Positions 8,694-16,083 of a DNA stretch of 39,627 nt are shown here, piece after piece. The stretch is from Zwartia sp. GTDB taxonomy: Bacteria > Pseudomonadota > Gammaproteobacteria > Burkholderiales > Burkholderiaceae_B. The stretch's first letter is position 1; each line of letters starts with the position of its first letter. A program made the translations under genes and the position numbers. The stretch lies in assembly GCA_030653405.1 (NCBI GenBank), contig JAURZO010000096.1, positions 1 through 39,627 on the forward strand, read 5' to 3'. The notes under the pieces are model-generated. The model was not told where the DNA came from. It saw nothing but the letters and a program-made list of their open reading frames with translations, and searched no databases.

Positions 8694-10307
8694 ATGCAAA
8701 CATTAGATGCCATCATCATCGGCTCAGGCTTTTCGGGCATGTATCAACTTTACAGCCTGCGTGACAAACTCGGTCTTTCCGCCAAAGTACTCGAGGCAGG
8801 CAGTGGCGTAGGTGGTACCTGGTTCTGGAATCGTTATCCTGGCGCACGTTGCGACTCAGAAAGCCACACCTACATGTATTACTTCTCCAAAGAAATCATT
8901 CAGGAATGGGAGTGGTCGGAGCGCTATCCCCAGCAGCCCGAGATCCTGCGCTACCTGAACTTTGTCGCAGACAAACTGAAGCTGCGTGAGGATATTGAGC
9001 TCGACACGCGGATGTCGCAGGCGCATTTTGACGAAGCCACCCATCGCTGGCATGTCAAAACAGAGAATGGCAAAGAGTACACCGCTAAATATCTGATCAC
9101 GGCCGTTGGTTGCCTGTCCTCGGCAAACATGCCAAAGATCAAAGGCCTCTCGGACTTTAAAGGCAAGTGGTATCACACAGGTCAATGGCCGCATGAAGGC
9201 GTGGACTTCAAGGGCAAGCGCGTGGGCGTGATCGGTACCGGTTCAACGGGTATTCAGGCGATTCCAGTCATTGCCGCAAGCGCCGCGCATCTCACCGTTT
9301 TTCAACGTACGCCTAATTACAGCCTGCCCGCACGTAACGCCCCCTTGACGCCAGAGTTTAAAAAATACGCCAAGGAACACTCAGACGATATCCGCAAAAT
9401 CATGACCACGAACACCAACGGTCACGGTTTTTATATTGATGACAAGTCGGCACTCGAGGTACCAGAGACCGAACGCGAGCAAGCGTATGAAAAAAAATGG
9501 GAGCAAGGCGGCTTTCAGTTTCGCGCGTTGTACAAAGATATTCTGACCAGTGCCGAGGCCAACGAAACCGCGGCTAATTTCATTAAAAATAAAATCAAAC
9601 AGGTGGTTAAAAAACCTGAAGTCGCAGCGTTGCTTGCGGACATCGATCACCCGTTTGCCGCCAAACGCCCGCCCGTCGACTCTCATTATTTTGAAACCTA
9701 CAACCGTGACAATGTCTCCCTCGTGGACATTCGCAAAGCGCCGATCGAATGCATCACCGCTCAGGGGATCAAGACTGCTGACGCTGAGTATCCGCTTGAC
9801 ATCATCGTGTTTGCCACCGGCTTTGATGCGATGACAGGCTCGCTCGTCAAGCTCGACGTGACAGGCCGCAACGGCCGTACTTTGCGAGAATATTGGCACG
9901 CGGGTCCACGCACGTATTTGGGGCTACAGATTCCGGGTTTCCCAAATATGTTCACCATCACAGGTCCAGGCAGTCCGTCGGTGTTGTGCAATATGCCGCC
10001 CGCCATCGAGCAGCACGTCGACTGGATCACGCGATGCATCAAGCACATGCAAGAAAATGAACTCGACTGCGTAGAGACCTCTGAGGCCTCGGGTGACTTG
10101 TGGCAAGCCGAGGTCGATGCCGCGGCCAATGCGACACTGCTGCCCAAGGTCAAACATTCCTGGTATCTGGGGGCGAACGTGCCCGGTAAGCCACAGGTGT
10201 TTATGCCCTACGCGGGCGGCCTGAGTCACTACCGAGACATTTGTGATGACGTGGCGCGTGATGACTATCGCGGGTTCACATTTACAGCGTCAAAACAGAC
10301 AGCCTGA
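8694..10307 (+). CDS. Type I Baeyer-Villiger monooxygenase (cyclohexanone monooxygenase-like)
   Basis: A 537-residue FAD- and NADPH-dependent monooxygenase that inserts oxygen next to a ketone carbonyl to give an ester or lactone. The FAD-binding GxGxxG is GSGFSG (10-15). The fingerprint FxGxxxHxxxW is present as FKGKWYHTGQW (155-165), and the NADPH-binding Rossmann motif is GTGSTG (181-186). The ATG loop region DIIVFATGFDAMTG is also typical. The length matches cyclohexanone monooxygenase. The ATG at 8694 is preferred since it begins directly at the FAD fold; an in-frame start at 8595 would add 33 non-conserved residues. The substrate could be cyclic, linear or aromatic ketones. A bidirectional terminator follows. 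Confidence 0.93.
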   Translation: MQTLDAIIIGSGFSGMYQLYSLRDKLGLSAKVLEAGSGVGGTWFWNRYPGARCDSESHTYMYYFSKEIIQEWEWSERYPQQPEILRYLNFVADKLKLREDIELDTRMSQAHFDEATHRWHVKTENGKEYTAKYLITAVGCLSSANMPKIKGLSDFKGKWYHTGQWPHEGVDFKGKRVGVIGTGSTGIQAIPVIAASAAHLTVFQRTPNYSLPARNAPLTPEFKKYAKEHSDDIRKIMTTNTNGHGFYIDDKSALEVPETEREQAYEKKWEQGGFQFRALYKDILTSAEANETAANFIKNKIKQVVKKPEVAALLADIDHPFAAKRPPVDSHYFETYNRDNVSLVDIRKAPIECITAQGIKTADAEYPLDIIVFATGFDAMTGSLVKLDVTGRNGRTLREYWHAGPRTYLGLQIPGFPNMFTITGPGSPSVLCNMPPAIEQHVDWITRCIKHMQENELDCVETSEASGDLWQAEVDAAANATLLPKVKHSWYLGANVPGKPQVFMPYAGGLSHYRDICDDVARDDYRGFTFTASKQTA

Positions 10308-10319
10308 TCTGGCTTTTGA

Positions 10320-10350
10320 AAAATCGACCCACTTATCATGGGTCGATTTT
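10320..10350. terminator. Bidirectional intrinsic terminator
   Basis: A perfect 12-base stem (AAAATCGACCCA at 10320-10331 with its complement at 10339-10350) with a 7-base loop sits between the convergent monooxygenase and YeeE/YedE genes. T-runs flank the stem on both strands, so it can end both transcripts. Confidence 0.9.
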
Positions 10351-10354
10351 TTAA

Positions 10355-10900
10355 TTACAGGCGACGCTTTTCTACCCAGTAAAACAGCGCGAGTGCGATC
10401 ACAATCAACACACCATATAGCGTCCACGCCGGTAGATGCATGATTTGCGGCAACGTGACTTTTCCAAGCTTACCGACAGACAAAATGTTTGCTCGGACCC
10501 ACTCGAAAGAAAACGCATACAGCACGGCTCCCAGTATCATCCCTGCCGCACCGATGAGTGCATGAATACTACCCGTGGCGATCGCAGCGACACCTGTACC
10601 AGGACAATAGCCGTACAGCACCATCCCCACGCCGAAAATCGCGGCACCGATGATGGTTCCTAGCATATTCGCATCACGGACATGCCATTTCGCCATGCCC
10701 ATATTGGTTAAAACCAACACACCGATCCCACCCACGATAATCGCGGTCATCATGACCTTCAGCACCGTAAAGTCCCGAAAGCGAAACTGGTTCACGATGA
10801 CGTTGTAGTTGGTCACTTTGCCTCGCTGTAGCAGCCAGCCGAATGCAAAACCGAATACTACTGCCAAGAGCAATGCATTTTCACCTTTTATTGGAAACAT
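10355..10900 (-). CDS. YeeE/YedE family (DUF6691-like) sulfur-type transporter, second half
   Basis: A 181-residue membrane protein with about four or five hydrophobic helices. The family motif LYGYCPGTGVAAIATG contains Cys99, matching the conserved cysteine that, in the thiosulfate importer TsuA (YeeE), interacts with the passing sulfur anion. The ATG at 10900 has a clear AAGGAG upstream; a longer frame to 10987 overlaps the preceding gene and is not supported. It begins 10 bases after the stop of the first YeeE/YedE gene, so the two are one operon and probably form the two halves of one channel. Thiosulfate or a related sulfur species is the likely substrate by family; this is inference. 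Confidence 0.88.
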   Translation of the reverse strand: MFPIKGENALLLAVVFGFAFGWLLQRGKVTNYNVIVNQFRFRDFTVLKVMMTAIIVGGIGVLVLTNMGMAKWHVRDANMLGTIIGAAIFGVGMVLYGYCPGTGVAAIATGSIHALIGAAGMILGAVLYAFSFEWVRANILSVGKLGKVTLPQIMHLPAWTLYGVLIVIALALFYWVEKRRL

Positions 10901-10910
10901 GACGCGCTCC

Positions 10911-11486
10911 TTATTTGTTGTTAGTACTGATCGTGGTTGAACGTGAGCCTCGATAGAGGATCGCCGCAGTGAGCGCCCCCGAGACAAACATGACAGCCAA
11001 GAACGTCCAACCTACAACAGCGAGTTGCAAGGACTGCGAGATACCATTACCACTGGTGCAACCACCCGCCATCCTGGCGCCGTACATCGCCATTGCGCCT
11101 CCAATAAACGCCACCACGAAACGACGTGTTTTGGAAGAGCCGAAACGTTCTTGCCAGACGCTGGGAATACTTTCTAACTTGAAGGTTCTGGAGAGCACCG
11201 AGGATGCGAGTGCACCAAAGAACGTACCAATTAGAAATAACGTGCCGTAATCCAACTTCATCATATTGGTGCGCCAATAGGCATTGTTGGCGACCGTATC
11301 CGCGCCTACGATTGGGCTGACCACGCCACCCGCGATTTGACCGATCGCAGTGGTGATACCGATCGGTGCCGCAACCACTACGAAAACCACCCAGCTCAAC
11401 ACGCCAATACCGATGCCAACCAGATAGGGTGACCATCGCCCAGTCATGCCTCCCCCAGATTGCGCTTTTAAATGTTGTTGTTCCAC
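10911..11486 (-). CDS. YeeE/YedE family sulfur-type transporter, first half
   Basis: A 191-residue membrane protein with about four hydrophobic helices and the family motif GARMAGGCTSGNGISQ, containing Cys143. Together with the downstream gene it corresponds to the two pseudo-symmetric halves of the larger E. coli YeeE/TsuA. The start is a GTG at 11486, chosen because AAGGAGA lies just upstream. A perfect FNR/Anr box is centred 104 bases upstream of this start codon, and an A/T-rich -10-like TAATAT (minus strand 11561-11556) lies where a class II FNR promoter would need it. This suggests induction at low oxygen. No rhodanese, TusA or SoxR-type gene is visible alongside. Confidence 0.88.
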   Translation of the reverse strand: MEQQHLKAQSGGGMTGRWSPYLVGIGIGVLSWVVFVVVAAPIGITTAIGQIAGGVVSPIVGADTVANNAYWRTNMMKLDYGTLFLIGTFFGALASSVLSRTFKLESIPSVWQERFGSSKTRRFVVAFIGGAMAMYGARMAGGCTSGNGISQSLQLAVVGWTFLAVMFVSGALTAAILYRGSRSTTISTNNK

Positions 11487-11583
11487 GATTGTTCTCCTTT
11501 ATGAATGCCTGAGTTGACAGCGTTTATTATGTTTTTAAATATACTATCTATCAATATATTACTTAGGCTTGAATCGTATGGGT

Positions 11584-11597
11584 TTGATTTAGATCAA
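11584..11597. promoter_or_regulatory. Perfect FNR/Anr-type box
   Basis: TTGATTTAGATCAA matches TTGAT-N4-ATCAA at all ten specified positions. Its centre is 11590.5, in the divergent region between the YeeE/YedE operon and the unknown 457-aa gene. If centred at -41.5 for the minus strand, the start falls near 11549 with TAATAT as -10. For the plus strand, a GATAAT at 11664-11669 would put the box near -85. The match is seen directly; regulation is inferred. Confidence 0.8.
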
Positions 11598-11616
11598 AGG
11601 GGTGAGTGAGGAGACA

Positions 11617-11709
11617 ATGAGGAAGACTCAATGGCGCAACTTGGTCGTAGCGCTCAGTAGTGCGATAATCCCAATGGATACATATGTCTTTTACTCACTT
11701 CAAATTTGA
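11617..11709 (+). CDS. Possible 30-residue leader ORF
   Basis: An ATG at 11617 preceded by GAGGAG opens a 30-codon frame (MRKTQWRNLVVALSSAIIP...) ending in TGA at 11707-11709. The stop overlaps the only ribosome-binding-like sequence (GAGG) of the next gene, ATG at 11722, a layout compatible with translational coupling. The spacing from GAGGAG to ATG is short (3 bases). A plausible -10 (GATAAT at 11664) lies inside the frame, and if that is the true promoter the ORF would not be translated. Confidence 0.2.
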   Translation: MRKTQWRNLVVALSSAIIPMDTYVFYSLQI

Positions 11710-11721
11710 GGCTTTACGCTC

Positions 11722-13095
11722 ATGGCACAAGAATTGGATTTGCTAAAAATCGCCCAAGAAGAACAGAACGGCGATCTTTTCAAGATGCTCGATGGCATTT
11801 ACAAGCGTTCATCGGCCAAACCTGTCGGTTGCCCTGACGCAATCATCTGGGAAGGCGGCAATGCTCACGGTGGCGTCAAGCCCGTCGCGCACGCCTTCAC
11901 CGACATGTTCGCGCTGAACGGCACACTGATGGCGCTCGATGTACTGGGCTTGCCTTTTCTGGGCGTCCCGATGATGGCCCAGTTCCGCCACGACAGCAAA
12001 CTCCAGTCACTTGAGTGGTTTGGCAAGCTGGACTACACCGCACTGAAGTGGTCGACTGCCGGTGACTTTATGGTCAACGAAGGTGGTAAAAAAGTCGTTG
12101 TAAACGGCAAGTCAGCCAATGCGCCTTTGCGCACAGCGGCTGGCGTCTATTGCAACGTACGTCCTTATGGCGGCATTACCAGCATTCGCTTCATGCCAGG
12201 TCTGCCCTATTCCCAGGATAAAAAGAAATTCAATGTCGATCATGCAACAGGCGTGATTCACTCTGAAATGAACACCCCCGGCATTCGCATGGCTTATGCC
12301 GCGCGTCTGTTCCTGAAAATGGTGCACGAGACCGGTCAGATTGGCCGTGTCGCGACCAAGCCAACACAGGCTCAAGAAGACGCCATCAACGCCGGCATCA
12401 TGCGTTGGCTGATGCAGGGCACCAAGTTCAAGCTCAAGCGTCAGTACACCGTGGATGCCTACGAAGAGCACCGCGCAAGCGTTGACGCCATCGTGGCATT
12501 GCTTCCCAAGGACTTCAAAGCAGGCATGGAGAACTGGACCGGCGACATCTACGAACACATCTCGGACACCAACTTCGGCCTGCTTTTGCATGACATGATC
12601 CGCCAGCGTCCTTGCATCGTCTATGCAACAGATCTGGATGGCGATCGTCTGACGGATCTGATGGCCGATGCGCCTGACGTCTTGCGCGATTGGGGTCAGA
12701 TCGTTCTGGACAAGGTTGGCGCCAAGGTCGACATGAAGAAATTGTGGGTGGACATGGGTTTCACCATGACCAACGGCAAAGACATGACCAGCGTGATGTA
12801 TCGCGTGCATGGCGCACCGATTTATGAGCAGACCCTGGGCTCAGCTGACGCAATGTTGTTGCGCTTGCTTGATGGTGATGAAACTGTTGGCGGCGAAAAG
12901 CAGCCTTACGATCCGCGCATTCACTTTGTGTTGATCAACGAAGCCTACAAAGCTGCGAACCCTGGCAACAAGGAACTCGCTGACTGGCTAGATGCTCAAC
13001 TCGCCACGTTCGACAAGATCTACGCGGGCGAGCGTCCTCGCTATATTGACGGCTACAAAAAGCTCAAGGCTGCTATTCGTCCTTGGGGCGCCTAA
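11722..13095 (+). CDS. Conserved-looking soluble protein of unknown function, 457 residues
   Basis: I do not recognise this protein. It is 457 residues, with no signal peptide and no convincing membrane helix, so cytosolic. Visible features are a His/Gly-rich stretch near residue 48 (EGGNAHGGVKPVAHAF), a segment RHDSKLQSLEWFGKLDY near 90, VDHATGVIHSEMNTPGIRM near 175, and an acidic, Lys-rich C-terminal third (DLDGDRLTDLMADAPDVLRDWG). No nucleotide-binding loop, Fe-S cysteine cluster or CxxCH haem motif is seen; cysteines are few. The regular codon choice and strong double terminator suggest a well-expressed single gene. It is divergent from a YeeE/YedE importer across an FNR box, so a role in anaerobic or sulfur metabolism is conceivable but unproven. 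Confidence 0.85.
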   Translation: MAQELDLLKIAQEEQNGDLFKMLDGIYKRSSAKPVGCPDAIIWEGGNAHGGVKPVAHAFTDMFALNGTLMALDVLGLPFLGVPMMAQFRHDSKLQSLEWFGKLDYTALKWSTAGDFMVNEGGKKVVVNGKSANAPLRTAAGVYCNVRPYGGITSIRFMPGLPYSQDKKKFNVDHATGVIHSEMNTPGIRMAYAARLFLKMVHETGQIGRVATKPTQAQEDAINAGIMRWLMQGTKFKLKRQYTVDAYEEHRASVDAIVALLPKDFKAGMENWTGDIYEHISDTNFGLLLHDMIRQRPCIVYATDLDGDRLTDLMADAPDVLRDWGQIVLDKVGAKVDMKKLWVDMGFTMTNGKDMTSVMYRVHGAPIYEQTLGSADAMLLRLLDGDETVGGEKQPYDPRIHFVLINEAYKAANPGNKELADWLDAQLATFDKIYAGERPRYIDGYKKLKAAIRPWGA

Positions 13096-13113
13096 TCAGT
13101 CACTGAGCACTTA

Positions 13114-13177
13114 ACCATCAGGATTTTTTCCTGATGGTAAAAAAAAATCCCGCGGGTGATTTCGCGGGATTTTTTAT
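13114..13177 (+). terminator. Tandem intrinsic terminators
   Basis: Two hairpins follow the 457-aa gene. The first is a 10-base stem (ACCATCAGGA at 13114-13123 with 13129-13138). The second is a 9-base GC-rich stem (AATCCCGCG at 13146-13154 with 13163-13171) followed by a T-run. The second is a textbook terminator for the plus strand. Confidence 0.9.
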
Positions 13178-13185
13178 TGAGCTTT

Positions 13186-13256
13186 ACTACTTTACTGCTT
13201 CACTACTTTATTGCTTCACTACTCACTTCTTCTTCACTTCTTCTTCACTTCTTCTT
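13186..13256. repeat. Short tandem repeats: 16-bp unit x2 and 11-bp unit x3
   Basis: ACTACTTTACTGCTTC (13186-13201) recurs with one change at 13202-13217. An 11-base unit CACTTCTTCTT is then repeated exactly three times at 13224-13256. The last copy runs into the stop codon of the iron-binding-protein gene (13256-13258). The repeats are too short and unspaced for CRISPR and look like replication-slippage DNA. Confidence 0.85.
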
Positions 13257-14326
13257 CATTTGAAGCCAGCACGATCAAGAATTTTTTGTGCGGTAATCTG
13301 ATTGCGTCCCATCGCGGCGACTGAAACGCTTTCTGCCTTGAATGGGCCCAACTGCTTAAGCCCTGGGTTTTCAACCTGCACCGAGGCGACCGCTGGCCAC
13401 TCGTTGTTGCCATCGGCAAAGTAGACCTGTGCCTGATCGCTCGCAAGGTATTCCAAAAACTTCACAGCAGCATCTGGATGGGGAGCATTTTTTGCCACAC
13501 CGCCACCAGCGATATTGATGTGTGTCCCGCTGGTAGTCTGGTTAGGCCACAAGAAACCGACTTTTGCCATCAAAGCCTGATCCTCGGGCTTCGTGGAGCG
13601 CATCATGCGAACGAAATAATAAGAATTGGTGAGCGCAACACCGCACTCCCCAGCAGCCACAGCTTTGATCTGGTCCGTATCGCCACCACGTGGCGCGCGC
13701 GCCTGATTGGTCACCATCCCGCGTGCCCAGGCTTCGGTCGCAGGCTCTCCTTGACGCTCAACCATGGCCCCCACCAGCGACAACATATAAGGGTGCGATC
13801 CTGAGCGAGTGCAAACCTTGCCTTTATTGACGGGGTCGGCTAGCTTTTCATAGGTGTCGACATCCTCAGGCTTGACGCGTGCCTTGTTGTAAACAATCAC
13901 ACGCGCACGCGTTGAGAAACCGACCCAGGTGTTGCCGCCGTTTTCAGCTTTTGCCCGGAGATTTTCGGGGATACGCTGATCAATCAACTCTGATTTCACT
14001 GGCTGAAAGAGACCATCGCTCTCTGCTTTCCATAAGCGGGCCGCATCCACCAGCAAAATCACATCTGCGGGACTCTTAGCGCCTTCGCTCTTGAGTCGCT
14101 CAATCAACGCATTGTCACCCGCCTCAATGCGATTGACCTTGATGCCGGTTGCCTTCGTAAAGCCACCATACAACGCCTCATCGGTTTGATAATGACGCGC
14201 GGAGTAAATGTTGATTTCCTTAGAGGCCTCTTTTGCAGGCTGAGCGAAGGCACTCATCGAAGCGCCACCTGCAACTGCGGACAACACACCTGCTGCTAAT
14301 GCTTTCAAAACTAAATGCGTTTTCAT
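13256..14326 (-). CDS. fbpA: Ferric iron ABC transporter periplasmic binding protein (FutA/FbpA-like)
   Basis: A 356-residue periplasmic receptor for Fe(III). The signal peptide spans about residues 1-28 (ending SAFA). The mature start EINIYSARHYQTDEALY carries Tyr46 in the conserved YSARHY motif. Further candidate iron ligands are Tyr236 and Tyr237 in TNSYYF, and Arg140 in FSTRAR is the usual anion-contact region. This matches the FutA/Campylobacter FbpA group, which binds iron mainly through tyrosines. The gene lies downstream of the permease on the same strand, with a 95-base gap that holds a Fur-box-like site, so it may have its own iron-controlled promoter. The 3' end adjoins short tandem repeats. 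Confidence 0.9.
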   Translation of the reverse strand: MKTHLVLKALAAGVLSAVAGGASMSAFAQPAKEASKEINIYSARHYQTDEALYGGFTKATGIKVNRIEAGDNALIERLKSEGAKSPADVILLVDAARLWKAESDGLFQPVKSELIDQRIPENLRAKAENGGNTWVGFSTRARVIVYNKARVKPEDVDTYEKLADPVNKGKVCTRSGSHPYMLSLVGAMVERQGEPATEAWARGMVTNQARAPRGGDTDQIKAVAAGECGVALTNSYYFVRMMRSTKPEDQALMAKVGFLWPNQTTSGTHINIAGGGVAKNAPHPDAAVKFLEYLASDQAQVYFADGNNEWPAVASVQVENPGLKQLGPFKAESVSVAAMGRNQITAQKILDRAGFK

Positions 14327-14409
14327 CTGGGTTCTTCCGTTGTCGTGACAAATAATTCCGGGGTGCTACGTAGCAATACGACTAGCCAAAAACTAATATT
14401 AACACTAAA

Positions 14410-14424
14410 TACGAATCATTATCA
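14410..14424 (-). promoter_or_regulatory. Fur-box-like site upstream of fbpA
   Basis: On the minus strand the sequence TGATAATGATTCGTA matches the 7-1-7 Fur model TGATAAT-N-ATTATCA with a perfect left half and four of seven in the right half. It overlaps the permease stop codon (14422-14424) and lies about 85 bases before the fbpA start. The site is plausible but half-degenerate. Confidence 0.45.
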
Positions 14425-16014
14425 ATATCGGTTAGTTTTGGACATTGCCCGGGATAGCAGGATCACAGGAATCAGACCAGCAATCACAATCGTCAAGGAA
14501 GGTAGAGCCAATTCAGCCAGTCGCTCATCTGCAGCCAACTGATAAGTGGCGACCGCCAAGGTGTCGAAGTTAAAGGGGCGCAACAGCAGTGTGGCGGGTA
14601 ATTCTTTCATCACATCCACAAAAACAAACAACCCGGCCGTGAGCACGCTGCGTTTGAGCAGGGGAAAATGAATCGCACGCATGGTTTGCAGCGGTGTCGC
14701 GCCCAACAAGGCGGCCGTACCGTCCATCGAGGGTGTAATCCGTGAAAGACCCGCCTCAACGCTTTGCAGACTCGACGATAAAAATCTGATGAGATAAGCA
14801 TAAATCAGCACCGAGACGGTCGCGGACATGATCCAGGCAACACCGAACAAACCGAGCAGAGACAAAATACCCACAGCGAGAACAGCCCCAGGCAAGGCAT
14901 AGCCCAGACCCAGCAGACGATTGACCCAGTGCAGGGTTGGACTTTTGGTCAGACGCGCCCCATAGGCCAGCAGCAGCGCGCATGCCACCGAAATCAACGC
15001 AGTCATCGCGGACAATCCAAAGGAATTCTGCAACCAATCCAAATAGCGCGCGTCCAGGCTCAGTCCCTGCTCGACCAGCAGTTTGATAAGCGCCGCGACA
15101 GGGAGTAAAAATGAACAAAGTAGTGTGGCGCCACACACGGCAAACGCCCAGAATGCCTTTTTGCCTCGCAACCGTCGTGGAGGAACCGCGCGCTGCACAA
15201 CCCCCGAGCTGACATACCGCATCCGGGCACGGTTGGTCTGTTCGATATAAAAAATCAGCAAGACAAATACAAGCAAACCAAGAGATAACTGTACGGCCGC
15301 CAAGCGGTCGCTAAAAGACAACCATGCCCTGAAAATACCGGTCGCAAACGTCTCCACACCGAAATACGCGACGGCACCGTAGTCCGCCATGACCTCCATC
15401 AGCGCCAGCGCCATTCCAGCAAAAATCGCAGGGCGAGCCATCGGCAACACCAAGCGGTAAAACGCCTGAAACCCGCTATATCCAAGTGTCTCAGCGGCTT
15501 CGGATAGGCGGCCACTCCGATCCAGAAAGGCCGTACGGGCAATCAGATACACATAAGGGAAGAGGCAAAAAGAAAAGGACCACATCGCGCCGCCTAACGA
15601 GCGTGGGTCTGGAAAAAACCACAACGTTTCAACGCCGAGCAGCTGACGTAAGGTTGTCTGGACGGGGCCTGAAAACTGCAAAATATCGACAAACAGATAG
15701 GCCATGACGTAAGTCGGAATCGCCAGAGGCAAAATGAGCGCCCATTCAAAAAGCTTTTTACCCGGGAACTGATAATTTGCAACCAACCAAGCATTACCGA
15801 CACCCAAGATAAATACGCCCGCCCCCACTCCGACCAACAACAAGAGTGTCGAGGTCACGTAGCCGCCGAGCACATGTTGCCAAAGATGGAGTAAGGTGCC
15901 CTGTCGGCTTAATTCCTGTGCAGCCGGGCTACTCCCTTCGGTAAAAAAGGGAATCAGCAGGCCAAACAGCGGCAAGGACAACAATATTGCGATTAGTACA
16001 ACAACTCGACTCAT
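14422..16014 (-). CDS. fbpB: Ferric iron ABC transporter permease (FbpB-like, two fused permease domains)
   Basis: A 530-residue inner-membrane protein with about twelve helices, made of two tandem binding-protein-dependent permease domains. Each domain has an EAA coupling loop that docks on the ATPase: AAETLGYSGFQAFYRLVLP near residue 190 and AALLGATPLQTMRAIHFP near 435. Length and duplication fit the FbpB/SfuB/HitB family. It begins 69 bases from the divergent ATPase gene, so the two probably share a control region. The binding-protein gene follows on the same strand. All three components are therefore present, though in an uncommon order. Confidence 0.92.
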   Translation of the reverse strand: MSRVVVLIAILLSLPLFGLLIPFFTEGSSPAAQELSRQGTLLHLWQHVLGGYVTSTLLLLVGVGAGVFILGVGNAWLVANYQFPGKKLFEWALILPLAIPTYVMAYLFVDILQFSGPVQTTLRQLLGVETLWFFPDPRSLGGAMWSFSFCLFPYVYLIARTAFLDRSGRLSEAAETLGYSGFQAFYRLVLPMARPAIFAGMALALMEVMADYGAVAYFGVETFATGIFRAWLSFSDRLAAVQLSLGLLVFVLLIFYIEQTNRARMRYVSSGVVQRAVPPRRLRGKKAFWAFAVCGATLLCSFLLPVAALIKLLVEQGLSLDARYLDWLQNSFGLSAMTALISVACALLLAYGARLTKSPTLHWVNRLLGLGYALPGAVLAVGILSLLGLFGVAWIMSATVSVLIYAYLIRFLSSSLQSVEAGLSRITPSMDGTAALLGATPLQTMRAIHFPLLKRSVLTAGLFVFVDVMKELPATLLLRPFNFDTLAVATYQLAADERLAELALPSLTIVIAGLIPVILLSRAMSKTNRY

Positions 16015-16083
16015 TCGCGATGCGCTCGGTTCAGGCTAAAAGGATTCTGGAATCAAAATGCGGTTAATGAGAAAATTATAAGT

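Noticed and set aside
13224..13256. Repeats considered as a CRISPR array
   Set aside because: Units are 11 bases, directly abutting, with no spacers and no cas genes nearby.
16060..16083. Second Fur box in the fbpB-fbpC divergent gap
   Set aside because: GTTAATGAGAAAATTATA matches the 19-base Fur consensus at only about half of positions.
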